Assembly: GCF_900101545.1 (NCBI RefSeq)
Contig: NZ_FMZU01000001.1
Span: forward strand, 124,001-188,000
Direction of reading: 5' to 3'
Length of the DNA stretch: 64,000 nucleotides
From: Variovorax sp. CF079
GTDB taxonomy: Bacteria > Pseudomonadota > Gammaproteobacteria > Burkholderiales > Burkholderiaceae_C
Shown here: in pieces, positions 42,329-51,282 of the stretch
How positions within the stretch are numbered: position 1 is the first letter of the stretch
Layout: the number at the start of each line of letters is the position of its first letter
The notes under the pieces: generated by a model
Databases searched by the model: none
What the model was told of the DNA's origin: nothing
What the model saw: only the letters and a program-made list of their open reading frames with translations
Position numbers and translations under genes: made by a program

Positions 42329-43577
42329 CAAGACGACCGCCGCGCCCGCCACCCCTGTAGCGCGCTACGCCCTGTGGCTGGTGCTGCTGGCCGCCGCCGG
42401 CACCTTCGCGCTCACCATGGGCGTGCGTCAGACGATGGGGCTCTTCCTCTCCTCGCTCAACACGTCCACCGGCCTGGGCATCGGCAGCATCAGCCTGGCC
42501 TTCGCCTTCGGCCAGCTCTGGTGGGGCCTCACGCAGCCCTTCGCGGGCGCGGTGGCCGACCGGATCGGCACCGGCCGCGTGATCTTCATCGGCGTGCTGC
42601 TGGTGGCGCTGGGCACCATCATCACGCCGCTGATGACGTCGACGGCCGGCCTGATCTTCGCGATCGGCGTGCTGGCCGCCGGCGGCGCCGGCATGGCCGG
42701 GCCTTCGGTGCTGATGGCCGCCGTCACGCGCATGGTGCCGCCGGCCAAGCGCGGCCTGGCCACCGGCGTGGTGAATGCCGGCGGTTCCTTCGGCCAGTTC
42801 GCGATGGCGCCGATCGCGATCGCGCTGATGGCCGGCGTCGGCTGGGCCAGTGCGATGCAATGGCTCGGCGTGCTGATCCTGCTGGCCTTGCCCGCGGTCT
42901 TCGTGCTGAAGGGCAATTCCAATCTGCTCGCGGCCCAGTCGGCAGCAGCGAGCGGCACGAAACCGCTCACGGCACGGCAGGCGATCGGCCAGGCGCTCGC
43001 CACGCCGAGCTACCGCTACCTGAGCCTGGGCTTTCTGGTCTGCGGCTTCCACGTCGCCTTCCTGGCCACCCACCTGCCGGGCGTGGTGGCGGCATGCGGC
43101 CTGCCGCCGGAGATCGGAGGCTGGGCGCTGGGCGCCATCGGCCTCTTCAACATCGTCGGCAGCCTGGCGATGGGCTGGGCTGTCGGGCGCTGGCGCATGA
43201 AGTCGCTGCTGGCGCTGCTCTATGCGACGCGCGGCATCGCGGTGCTGATCTTCCTGCTAGCGCCCAAAACGCCGGCCGTGATGATGGTGTTCGCGGCGGT
43301 GATGGGCATCACCTTCCTCTCGACCGTGCCGCCGACCGCGGGCCTGGTCGCCAAGATGTTCGGCCCGGCCAACATGGCGATGCTGTTCGGCGTCGTGATG
43401 CTGGCGCACCAAGTCGGCGGCTTCCTGGGCGCCTTCCTCGGCGGCTACGTGTTCCAGGTGACGGGCAGCTACGACATCGTCTGGTACATCGACATCGCGC
43501 TGGCTGCCGGCGCAGCGCTGATCAACCTGCCAATCCGCGAGCCTCGGCCGGCGCTGATGGCGAAGGCGGCAGCGTGA
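42321..43577 (+). CDS. MFS transporter
   Basis: A 418-residue major facilitator with twelve predicted helices. ATG 42321 follows GAGGGAG at a good distance; ATG 42315 would add two residues. The loop 2-3 motif is GAVADRIGTGRVI. The similarity to the OxlT/nitrate-oxalate and bacilysin-type exporters is general, so the substrate is open. It overlaps the marR end and is coupled to the MATE gene by a four-base overlap (GTGA). Confidence 0.88.
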   Translation: MNDKTTAAPATPVARYALWLVLLAAAGTFALTMGVRQTMGLFLSSLNTSTGLGIGSISLAFAFGQLWWGLTQPFAGAVADRIGTGRVIFIGVLLVALGTIITPLMTSTAGLIFAIGVLAAGGAGMAGPSVLMAAVTRMVPPAKRGLATGVVNAGGSFGQFAMAPIAIALMAGVGWASAMQWLGVLILLALPAVFVLKGNSNLLAAQSAAASGTKPLTARQAIGQALATPSYRYLSLGFLVCGFHVAFLATHLPGVVAACGLPPEIGGWALGAIGLFNIVGSLAMGWAVGRWRMKSLLALLYATRGIAVLIFLLAPKTPAVMMVFAAVMGITFLSTVPPTAGLVAKMFGPANMAMLFGVVMLAHQVGGFLGAFLGGYVFQVTGSYDIVWYIDIALAAGAALINLPIREPRPALMAKAAA

Positions 43578-44977
43578 GCAGTGTCGACCCGCGCACGCGC
43601 CGCCTGCTCGAGGCGCCGATCATCCCCACGCTGCTGCGCCTGGCCGCGCCCAACGTCCTGGTGATGGTCGCGCAGGCCGCTGTCGGCCTGATCGAGACCT
43701 ACTTCGTCGGCAAGCTCGGCACCGATGCGCTGGCCGGCATGGCGCTGGTGTTCCCGATCGTGATGCTGATGCAGATGACCTCGGCCGGCGCGATGGGCGG
43801 CGGCATTGCCTCGGCGATTGCACGCGCGCTCGGTGCGCGGCGCCGCGACGATGCCGATTCGCTGGTGCTGCATGCGATCCTGATCGCGCTCGGCTTCGGC
43901 CTCGTGTTCACGCTGGCGCTCCTCTTCGGCGGGCGCTGGCTCTATGCGCTGATGGGCGGCACCGGCGCTTCGCTCGACGCGGCCTTGACCTATTCGAACT
44001 GGGTGTTCGCCGGCGCGGTGCTGGTGTGGCTCTTCAATTCGCTGGCGGCGGTGATCCGCGGCACAGGCAACATGTCGGTGCCGGCCAACGTGACGGTCGC
44101 CGGCGTGGTGGTGCTGGTGCCGCTGTCGCCCTTGCTGATCTTCGGCTGGGGTCCGATTCCCGGCATGGGCATCGCCGGCGGCGCGATTGCGCTCTTGCTC
44201 TACTACCTGGCCGGCACGCTCGCGCTGTGGGCCTACCTGCGCGGGAGCCGCAGCCTGCTCAAGCCCTCATGGGCGAAGGCGCGCTTCCGGTGGCCGCTGT
44301 TCGCCGACATCCTGCGCGTCGGCCTCGTGGGCGCGGTCTCGACCGTGGCCACCAACCTGTCGATCGGCATCGCGACCGCGCTGGCAGGCCAGTTCGGCCC
44401 CGGTGCGATCGCCGGCTACGGCACCGCCTCGCGGCTCGAATACCTGCTGGTCCCGCTGGTGTTCGGCCTCGGCGCGCCGCTGGTCGCGATGGTCGGCACC
44501 GCCATCGGCGCGGGGCAGCGCGAACGCGCCCTGCGCGCCACCTGGGCGGGCGCGGCGATGGCCTTCGTGCTCACCGAGACCATCGGCCTCGCGGCCGCGC
44601 TGTTCCCGAGGCCCTGGCTGATGCTCTTCGGCAGCGATCCGGCGATGCTCGAAGCGGGCTCGCAGTACCTGCGTGCGGTCGGGCCCTTCTACGGCTTCTT
44701 CGGCGTCGGGCTGGTGCTGTACTTCGCTTCGCAGGGCGCGGGCCGCCTTCTGTGGCCGGTGCTCGGCAACATCGCGCGGCTGGCGGTGGCCGGGATCGGC
44801 GGCTGGCTCGCGTTGCGCTGGGGCGGCCAGCTGAGTCACGTATTCGTCGCGCAGGGCGCCGCGCTGGTTGTCTACGGCATCGTCATCGCATCGTCGATCG
44901 CCGGCGGCGCCTGGTTCGGCCGTGTCGGCTGGCCGCGCACCACGGCCGGGCTGCTGCGGCGCGTTCAGCAGACCTGA
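43574..44977 (+). CDS. MATE family efflux transporter
   Basis: A 467-residue protein with about twelve helices in the two-repeat MATE (NorM/DinF) layout: ETYFVGKLGTDALAGMAL, QMTSAGAMGGGIASAIARA and a repeat-2 counterpart, GYGTASRLEYLLVPLVFGLG. The start is GTG 43574, overlapping the MFS stop. These proteins export cationic drugs or metabolites using Na+ or H+ gradients. With the MFS and MarR genes it forms a three-gene efflux unit. Confidence 0.92.
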   Translation: MSSVDPRTRRLLEAPIIPTLLRLAAPNVLVMVAQAAVGLIETYFVGKLGTDALAGMALVFPIVMLMQMTSAGAMGGGIASAIARALGARRRDDADSLVLHAILIALGFGLVFTLALLFGGRWLYALMGGTGASLDAALTYSNWVFAGAVLVWLFNSLAAVIRGTGNMSVPANVTVAGVVVLVPLSPLLIFGWGPIPGMGIAGGAIALLLYYLAGTLALWAYLRGSRSLLKPSWAKARFRWPLFADILRVGLVGAVSTVATNLSIGIATALAGQFGPGAIAGYGTASRLEYLLVPLVFGLGAPLVAMVGTAIGAGQRERALRATWAGAAMAFVLTETIGLAAALFPRPWLMLFGSDPAMLEAGSQYLRAVGPFYGFFGVGLVLYFASQGAGRLLWPVLGNIARLAVAGIGGWLALRWGGQLSHVFVAQGAALVVYGIVIASSIAGGAWFGRVGWPRTTAGLLRRVQQT

Positions 44978-45005
44978 ATCCTCCACTCATTACCGAAAGC
45001 TTTCC

Positions 45006-45707
45006 ATGAAGATCAAGGACTCCGTCGTTTTCATCACCGGCGCCAACCGCGGCCTCGGGCTCGCCTACGCACGTGCAGCGCTCGCGGCAGGCGCGAAGAA
45101 GGTCTACGCGGCCGTGCGCGACCCGAAATCCATCACGCTCGAAGGCGTGCACGCCGTCGCGCTCGACGTGACCAAGCCCGAACAGGTCGAAGCGGCCGCT
45201 CGCGCCTGCGGCGACGTGACCCTGCTCGTCAACAACGCCGGCATCTCGCGCGGCTCGGGCCTGCTGTCGCCGGACGCCGTGGATGCGGCGCGCGCCGAGT
45301 TCGAGACCAACTTCTTCGGCCCCTGGGCCTTGAGCCGTGCCTTCGCGCCGGCGCTGGCGAAGAACGGCGGCGGCGCCATCGTCAACGTGCTGTCGGCGCT
45401 GAGCTGGATCAGCCTGCCGGGCGCGGCCACCTACAGCACCTCGAAGTCGGCCACATGGTCGCTCAGCAACGGCCTGCGCAACGAATTGCGCGAGCAGGGC
45501 ACGCAGGTCGTCAGCGTGCACGTGGCGTTCATGGATACGGACATGGCGAGCCATGTGCCGGGCGACAAGACATCGCCCGACGATGTGGCGAAGCAGACTT
45601 TCGCCGCCGTCGAGGCCGGCCTGCCCGAAGTGCTGGCCGACGCGGTGACGCGCCAGGTCAAGCAGGGCTTGGTGGCGGACCCGCCTGCCTACGCGGCCGC
45701 GCGCTGA
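45006..45707 (+). CDS. SDR family oxidoreductase
   Basis: A 233-residue short-chain dehydrogenase. The cofactor loop is TGANRGLG (residues 11-18), NNAG motif at LLVNNAGISRG, and the catalytic Tyr-x3-Lys in YSTSKSATWSLS, with a Ser upstream. This sub-branch often has no known substrate. The small size and lack of a C-terminal extension fit cytosolic enzymes that use NAD(P)H. Its end overlaps the convergent class II aldolase gene by 19 bases. Confidence 0.88.
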   Translation: MKIKDSVVFITGANRGLGLAYARAALAAGAKKVYAAVRDPKSITLEGVHAVALDVTKPEQVEAAARACGDVTLLVNNAGISRGSGLLSPDAVDAARAEFETNFFGPWALSRAFAPALAKNGGGAIVNVLSALSWISLPGAATYSTSKSATWSLSNGLRNELREQGTQVVSVHVAFMDTDMASHVPGDKTSPDDVAKQTFAAVEAGLPEVLADAVTRQVKQGLVADPPAYAAAR

Positions 45708-46453
45708 AGCGGGCGTTCGGGACGCGGCGCGGGCAGCAGCCGGCGAAGCGCCTCGAAGAACAGGTCGGACTGCTCGCGCTCGCCCTGGATCTGCGCCGCC
45801 ACGTGCGCGGCCAGCGCCGCGTCGACCGGCACCAGCGGCCGGCCGGTGGATTGCGCGATCACCTGGTGCAGGCAGGCGCGCTCGAGGTAGTAGAGGTCGT
45901 CGTAGGCATGGGCGATGTGCGCGCCGGCCACGATCACGCCGTGGTTGGCGAGGAAGGCCACGTCCTTGCCGGCCATCGCATGGGCGATGCGTTCGCCCTC
46001 GCGGTCGTCGAGCGCCAGCCCGTTGTACTGGGCATCGATGGCGATGCGGTTCATGAAGCGCATCGCGTTCTGGCTCAGCGTCGGGTCGAGCGCGCGATCG
46101 GCGGTGAGCGTCAGGGCGGTCGCATAGGGCATGTGGCAATGCAGGACCACCGCGTGGCCGGTAATGCGATGCACCGCGCCGTGGATGAAGAGGGCGGTGG
46201 GCTCGACGCGATGGCGGCCGGCCAGCACCTCGCCGTGCATGTCGATCAGCACGATGTCATCGGGGCCGATCTCGCTCCAGTGCAGGCCGCGCGGGTTGAT
46301 CAGGTAGCGGTCCTGCGCACCGGGCAGCGCGACGCTGAAATGGTTGCACACGCCCTCGGAGAGGCCATGGTGCGAGGCGGAGCGCAGCGCCAGCGCGAGG
46401 TTGTCGCGCAGGATGCGGACGGCGGGGCTGGCGTAGTCGGATTCGGCAGACAT
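45689..46453 (-). CDS. Class II aldolase/adducin family protein
   Basis: A 254-residue protein with the aldolase_II fold. Three His for the Zn/metal site are in VVLHCHMPYATAL and NHGVIVAG, and an N-terminal GLSEGVCNHFSVALPG loop binds phosphate or a carboxylate group in relatives. The group includes fuculose-phosphate aldolase, L-ribulose 5-phosphate epimerase and decarboxylases. Here it is the last gene of a sugar-acid operon (dehydratase, kinase, aldolase), 8 bp after the previous gene, so a role in sugar-acid breakdown is likely. The exact reaction is not clear. Confidence 0.85.
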   Translation of the reverse strand: MSAESDYASPAVRILRDNLALALRSASHHGLSEGVCNHFSVALPGAQDRYLINPRGLHWSEIGPDDIVLIDMHGEVLAGRHRVEPTALFIHGAVHRITGHAVVLHCHMPYATALTLTADRALDPTLSQNAMRFMNRIAIDAQYNGLALDDREGERIAHAMAGKDVAFLANHGVIVAGAHIAHAYDDLYYLERACLHQVIAQSTGRPLVPVDAALAAHVAAQIQGEREQSDLFFEALRRLLPAPRPERPLQRAAA

Positions 46454-46461
46454 GGCGATCC

Positions 46462-47103
46462 TCAGGTGCGCCGGCTGCCGTTGAAGGCAGCGACGAAATC
46501 CAGCGCGGCCTCGCGTACGGCGGCGGCGCTCTTGCCGGGCTTGTAGAGCGCCGAGCCGATGCCGAAACCGGCCGCGCCGGCTTCGCGCCAGGCAGCCATG
46601 TTGCCGGGCGTGATGCCGCCCACGGGCATCAGCGGCGTGCCCTTGGGCAGCACCGCGAGCAAGGCCTTCACCACCGCGGGCGAGGCCAGTTCGGCGGGGA
46701 AGAGTTTGAGCCCGCTGGCGCCGGCCGCGAGCGCGCCGAAGGCCTCTGTCGGCGTCATCACGCCGGGCAGGCTCACGAGCCCGAGGCGCGCCGCTTCGGC
46801 CAGCACCTCGGCATTGAAGTTGGGCGCCACGATCAGCTCGCCGCCGGCCGCATGCACCTCGCGCACCTGCTGCGCATCGAGCACCGTGCCGGCGCCGACC
46901 AGCGCATCCGGAAAGCGCCGGCGCAGGAGTGCGATGCTTTCGAGCGGCTGCGGCGAATTGAGCGGCACTTCGAGCAGCCGGAAGCCGGCTTCGACGATCG
47001 CATCGCCGACCTCCGGCGCCTCGGCCGGCGTCAGACCGCGCAGGATCGCCACCAGCGGCAACTGCTGCATGGCGGCGGAGAATTTGTCCAGAGGCGAAGT
47101 CAT
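46462..47103 (-). CDS. dgoA: 2-dehydro-3-deoxy-6-phosphogalactonate aldolase
   Basis: A 213-residue class I aldolase of the KDPG/KHG family that splits 2-dehydro-3-deoxy-6-phosphogalactonate to pyruvate and glyceraldehyde 3-phosphate. The Schiff-base Lys is in GLKLFPAEL, Glu in RLLEVPLNSPQPL, and phosphate-binding residues in VPVGGITPGNM-like text (PVGGITPGNMAAW). The RLLEVPLNSP motif separates DgoA from Eda, and the dgoK gene is directly upstream with a four-base overlap, which supports the galactonate pathway. Confidence 0.92.
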   Translation of the reverse strand: MTSPLDKFSAAMQQLPLVAILRGLTPAEAPEVGDAIVEAGFRLLEVPLNSPQPLESIALLRRRFPDALVGAGTVLDAQQVREVHAAGGELIVAPNFNAEVLAEAARLGLVSLPGVMTPTEAFGALAAGASGLKLFPAELASPAVVKALLAVLPKGTPLMPVGGITPGNMAAWREAGAAGFGIGSALYKPGKSAAAVREAALDFVAAFNGSRRT

Positions 47104-47996
47104 GGCCTTGTTCTGTTTGCGTTGAGGAATGCCGACAGCGCGTGCAGGCCGGCCCAGGTAGCCTCGGCGCCCAGCGTCCGCGCGGTATTGCCCGAGGCCT
47201 GCAGCGCCAGCAGGTAGCGCTGCGTCAGCGCCGGCGTGCCGATCAGCACCAGGTCGCCGGCGGCGTGGATCGATTGGGTGCGCAGCTCCTCGCCGATCAG
47301 AAGCCCCGATAGGTAGCTCGAGAGATCGCCGGCCGACATGCGCTCGAACAGCGCCAGCGTGCGCGCGCCGAAGGCGTTGTGCAACAGGCCCTGGCCGTTG
47401 TCGGCCTGCGTCACGCCTTCGAGAAAGGCGACTTCGTCCAGCGGCGCCTCTGCATCGAGCGTGCGTGCCAGGATCGAGTGCCGGCTCAGGAGCGCATAGA
47501 ACTCGCCGGTCATGAAGGTGCGGAAGCCCGTCACGCGGCCCCGCTTCACCGTGGCCCACTTGTTGTGCGTGCCGGGCAGCACGAAAACGCCGTCGGCAAG
47601 GCCCGTCAGCGCCATGGCGCCGAAGATCTGCACTTCTTCGCCGCGCATCACATCGGGCACGCCGTCGTGCAGGTCGCTGAGGCCGGGCACGATCGCGATG
47701 CGGCCGGGCTCGATCTCGACGATCGCGTTGCCCACTTCGACCCGGCCCGAGGGGCAGGCACAGTAGGGCGCCTCGACCCAGCCCTGCTTGCTGCCGGCCA
47801 TGCCCGAGATCAGGCAGAAGCTGCCGGTCGGGCGCATCCAGTCGCCGAACAATTCTTCGAACACGGCCGGGAAGCCACCCGGCGGGACCGTGAGGATGCC
47901 GCGCGGATGCTCGCGCTCCTCGAGCACGTGGCCCTTGCCGTCGAGCCGCGCGCCGCGCAATGAGCTGGTACCCCAATCAACGGCGATTAAGTGCAT
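47100..47996 (-). CDS. dgoK: 2-dehydro-3-deoxygalactonokinase
   Basis: A 298-residue kinase of the DgoK family (ASKHA fold) that phosphorylates 2-dehydro-3-deoxygalactonate. Its ATP site begins IAVDWGTSSLRG; GMAGSKQGWVEAPY, LPGTHNKWATV and FLEGVTQADNGQGLLHNAF are all typical. It follows the damaged dehydratase gene directly (stop and start are adjacent) and overlaps dgoA by four bases. Pathway substrate: a sugar acid such as D-galactonate. Confidence 0.94.
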   Translation of the reverse strand: MHLIAVDWGTSSLRGARLDGKGHVLEEREHPRGILTVPPGGFPAVFEELFGDWMRPTGSFCLISGMAGSKQGWVEAPYCACPSGRVEVGNAIVEIEPGRIAIVPGLSDLHDGVPDVMRGEEVQIFGAMALTGLADGVFVLPGTHNKWATVKRGRVTGFRTFMTGEFYALLSRHSILARTLDAEAPLDEVAFLEGVTQADNGQGLLHNAFGARTLALFERMSAGDLSSYLSGLLIGEELRTQSIHAAGDLVLIGTPALTQRYLLALQASGNTARTLGAEATWAGLHALSAFLNANRTRP

Positions 47997-49301
47997 TCAG
48001 TGATTGTCTCTTGGAACGAAGGAGCCCCGTTTGCCGCGCAGGAATCCGAGGTCGGCGCCCTGGTCGGCCTGCAGCACGTTGTCGACGTAGAGCCTCCAGT
48101 AGCCGGAGTCCAAGGGCGGCTTCGGGGCAGTCCATTTCTCGCGCCGGCGCGCCAGCTCCTCGTCACTCACGTGCAGATGCAGCCTGCGATTCGGCACGTC
48201 GAGCTCGACGATGTCGCCGTCCTGCACCAGCGCCAGCGGCCCGCCGGCCGCGGCCTCGGGCGCCGTGTGCAGCACCACCGTGCCGTAGGCGGTGCCGCTC
48301 ATGCGCGCATCGCTGATGCGGACCATGTCGGTGATGCCATTCCGGAGTACCTTGGGCGGCAGCGGCATGTTGTCGGACTCGGCCATGCCGGGGTAGCCCT
48401 TGGGGCCGCAGTTCTTGAGCACCATGATGCAGTGCTCGTCGATGTCGAGCGACTCGTCGTCGATGCGCTTGTGCAGGTCGTCGGCGCTTTCGAACACCAC
48501 CGCGCGGCGCCCTTGTGCACCAGCAGCTCGGGCGTGGCCGCGCTCGGCTTGATGATCGCGCCGTTGGGCGCGAGGTTGCCGCGCAGCACGCAGATGCCGG
48601 CCTTGTCCTTGAAGGGCTTGATAGGCCGCATTGCCGGGCAGGCCGATGCCGAGCGACTCGACCATGCTGGCCATGGTGCTGGCGGTGCCCATGGTCATGC
48701 AATGGCCGTGGCTGCGGTGCATGCAGCTCTCGGCCTCGAAGAAGTCCTGCAGCTTCAGCGTGCCGGCGCGCACCTGCTCGCTCATCTGCCAGACGCCGGT
48801 GCCGGAGCCGAGCTCCTGCCCGCGCCACTTGCCCGAGAGCATCGGGCCGCCCGAGACGCCGATGGTCGGCAGGTCGACGCTGGATGCGCCCATCATGAGC
48901 GCCGGCGTGGTTTTGTCGCAGCCCATGAGCAGCGCCACGCCATCCAGCGGGTTGGCGCGGATGCTCTCTTCGACGTCCATGCTCGCGAGGTTGCGATAGA
49001 GCATGGCGGTCGGCCGCATCAGCGTCTCGCCCAGCGACATCACCGGGAACTCGAGCGGGAAGCCGCCGGCCTCGTAGACGCCGATCTTCACCTGCTCGGC
49101 GAGCGTGCGGAAGTGCGAGTTGCAGGGCGTGAGCTCGCTGAAGGTGTTGCAGATGCCGATCACCGGGCGGCCGTCGAACTGGTCGTGCGGAACGCCCTTG
49201 CCCTTGAGCCAGCTGCGGTAGATGAAGCCATCACGGTCGTGGCGGCCGAACCATTGCTGGCTGCGCAGTTCGTGCGCGGGTTTCCGGGGCGGGTCGCTCA
49301 T
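47997..49301 (-). pseudogene. IlvD/Edd family sugar-acid dehydratase with central deletion and scrambled frame
   Basis: Normal homologues (for example L-arabinonate or D-xylonate dehydratases) have about 580 residues; this frame has 434. Residues 1-226 are normal, including GICNTFSELTPC, MGCDKTTPA and GHCMTMGTAST with the Fe-S and Mg ligands. About 140 residues are then missing, including the usual GGSTN segment. Residues 227-264 are read in the wrong frame; the correct sequence, FKDKAGICVLRGNLAPNG..., lies in another frame between about 48623 and 48510. Normal sequence resumes at RAVVFES. It precedes dgoK. It could be a real decay product or an assembly error, and in either case the encoded protein as written should be inactive. 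Confidence 0.85.
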
Positions 49302-49377
49302 CTGTCTTGTCTCCGCGGTGGGCCAATCTGCGGCCTCGGCGAATCAGGGTTTGTCCTGCCGGACCGGTATTTCAATC

Positions 49378-49387
49378 ATCATATGAT
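49378..49387. promoter_or_regulatory. Palindrome ATCATATGAT in the dehydratase/dehydrogenase divergent gap
   Basis: A perfect 10-bp palindrome in the 202-bp gap between the divergent sugar-acid genes, about 76 bp before the dehydratase start and 117 bp before the dehydrogenase start. FadR-type GntR proteins bind similar AT-rich dyads, and a GntR gene lies at 50469, so it is the best candidate operator. The rest of the gap shows no gene. Confidence 0.5.
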
Positions 49388-49503
49388 AAGCCCCGACATT
49401 GGATCGAGGTCTAGGGAAATCTCGGTCCTCGCAGGAGACAAGACATGCCCCATTCATTGAACGCAACGCGCAAGCAACCGATGCAATTGACGGGCATCGA
49501 AGC

Positions 49504-50451
49504 ATGAGCGCCACCCGCCCCGAGGTGCTGGTCGTCGCGCCGTTGATGCCCTTCCTGATGGACGCGCTGCACCGCGAGTACACGGTGCACGATCGGACGC
49601 ACGTCAACGAGCCCGAGGCCTTCTCGGCCGCTGCCCCGCGCATTCGCGCGGTCGTTGCGAACGGCGAAGCCAAGGTGCCGCGCGAGCTGATGGCCCGCCT
49701 GCCGGCGTTGGAAGTGATCTCGGTATTCGGTGTCGGCTACGACGGCGTCGACGTGGCCGCGGCGCACGAGCGCGGCGTGCCGGTCACCAACACGCCGCAG
49801 GTGCTGAACGACGACGTGGCCGATCTGGCGATCGGCTTGTTGCTCTCGATCGCGCGGCGCATTCCCCAGGCCGACCGCTTCGTGCGCGAAGGCGAGTGGC
49901 CGAAGGGCCCGTTCCCGCTGAGCCGCAAGGTCACGGGCGCCCGCCTGGGCGTGGTCGGTATGGGCCGCATCGGACAGGCCATCGCGCACCGTGCGCGGGC
50001 CTTCGACATGCAGATCGCGTACACCGCGCGTTCGCCGCGCGCAGAGGTCGACTACGCCTACCACCCGGATGCGGTCTCGCTCGCTGCTGCCGTCGACTTC
50101 CTGGTCGTCATCACGCCGGGCGGCGCGGCGACGCGCGGCCTGATCGATGCGCGCGTGCTCGAGGCGCTCGGGCCGCAGGGCTATCTGGTCAACGTGGCGC
50201 GCGGCAGCGTGGTCGACGAAGCGGCGCTGATCGCCGCGCTCTCGAAGGGCGTCATCGCCGGCGCCGCGCTCGACGTCTACGTGAACGAGCCGCAGGTGCC
50301 GGCCGAGCTGCGCGCCATGCCGAACGTGGTGCTCACGCCGCACGTGGCCAGCGGCACGAAGCAGACGCGCGAGGCCATGGCGCAACTGACTTTCGACAAC
50401 CTGCGCGCGCATTTCGCCGGCGCGCCCTTGCTGACGCCGGTGGATGCCTGA
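49504..50451 (+). CDS. D-2-hydroxyacid dehydrogenase (hydroxypyruvate/glyoxylate reductase-like)
   Basis: A 315-residue NAD(P)-dependent 2-hydroxyacid dehydrogenase. The Rossmann loop is GVVGMGRIGQAIA (near 155), with VNVARGSVVDEAAL (catalytic Arg) and TPHVASGTK (catalytic His) downstream; a Glu is expected in between (LDVYVNEP). GhrB-like enzymes reduce hydroxypyruvate or glyoxylate. It starts the plus-strand half of the sugar-acid locus and precedes the GntR gene by 17 bp. ATG 49504 was preferred over an earlier frame start because it gives the common N-terminus of the family. Confidence 0.9.
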   Translation: MSATRPEVLVVAPLMPFLMDALHREYTVHDRTHVNEPEAFSAAAPRIRAVVANGEAKVPRELMARLPALEVISVFGVGYDGVDVAAAHERGVPVTNTPQVLNDDVADLAIGLLLSIARRIPQADRFVREGEWPKGPFPLSRKVTGARLGVVGMGRIGQAIAHRARAFDMQIAYTARSPRAEVDYAYHPDAVSLAAAVDFLVVITPGGAATRGLIDARVLEALGPQGYLVNVARGSVVDEAALIAALSKGVIAGAALDVYVNEPQVPAELRAMPNVVLTPHVASGTKQTREAMAQLTFDNLRAHFAGAPLLTPVDA

Positions 50452-50468
50452 AGGCGCGACGCGGCACC

Positions 50469-51212
50469 ATGACCAAGAACACCCACGGCCGCACGCTCGA
50501 GCTGCTCGGTGAGGCGATCGTGTCGCGCCGCTATGCCATCGGCGCGCCGATGCCCGCGGAGCCCCTGCTGTGCGATGAGTTCGGCGTCAGCCGCACGGTG
50601 GTGCGCGAGGCAGTGAAATCGCTGGTCGCCAAGGGCCTGATCGTCACGGGGCCGAAGGTCGGCACGCGCGTGCTGCCGGAGGACCGGTGGAACTGGTTCG
50701 ATCCCGATGTGATCACCTGGCAGGCCCGTGCCGGCCTCACGCCCGAGTTCCTGCGCGACCTGCTGGATCTGCGGCGCGTGGTCGAGCCGGCAGCCGTTCG
50801 GCTAGCGGCCGAACGCGCCACCGCGGCCGACATCGAGGAGATCGAAGAGGCCTACGCCGGCATGAAGCTGGCAGTGGAATACGGCGGCGACTACGTCACC
50901 AGCGACCTGCGCTTTCACCACGGACTGCTGGTCGCTGCGGGCAACCGCATGCTGGCCCAGATGAGCAAGGCGCTGAACGCGCTGCTGCGCACCAGCTTCG
51001 AGCTCTCGACCGCCAAGAAGGACGGGCCGACCTTGTCGCTGCCTCTGCATCGGGCGGTGCTCGATGCGGTCATCGCCCACAACCCGGCGCGCGCTGAGCG
51101 CGCGATCATCAAGCTCATCGACGGCGCGCGCGAGGACATCGAGGAGGTGGTCGGCTCGCGCCGCCGCCTGCCGCGCCTCGGTCGATCTCCGCCGCGCCTC
51201 AAGGCCGCTTGA
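50469..51212 (+). CDS. GntR-family regulator, FadR subfamily
   Basis: A 247-residue regulator with an N-terminal winged HTH (ALLCDEFGVSRTVVREAVKSL-like; EFGVSRTVVREAVKSLVAKG) and an FCD effector domain (about 90-235) with the His/Asp residues that bind a metal and a carboxylate ligand. The WNWFDPDVITWQ start of the FCD domain is found in DgoR/ExuR-like proteins that answer to sugar acids. It lies in the middle of the locus, so it should control both the sugar-acid operon and the transporter. The C-terminal tail is Arg-rich. Confidence 0.9.
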   Translation: MTKNTHGRTLELLGEAIVSRRYAIGAPMPAEPLLCDEFGVSRTVVREAVKSLVAKGLIVTGPKVGTRVLPEDRWNWFDPDVITWQARAGLTPEFLRDLLDLRRVVEPAAVRLAAERATAADIEEIEEAYAGMKLAVEYGGDYVTSDLRFHHGLLVAAGNRMLAQMSKALNALLRTSFELSTAKKDGPTLSLPLHRAVLDAVIAHNPARAERAIIKLIDGAREDIEEVVGSRRRLPRLGRSPPRLKAA

Positions 51213-51282
51213 GGCGCGCCCGCATCCCTTTCCCAGCAACGCTCATGGATCGAGCACCCATCGTCAAAAAAGGAGACACAGC

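Noticed and set aside
48163-48828. Frame of 221 codons within the damaged dehydratase
   Set aside because: Not a separate gene; apart from the short IlvD-like stretch recorded with the pseudogene, it has no recognisable motif.
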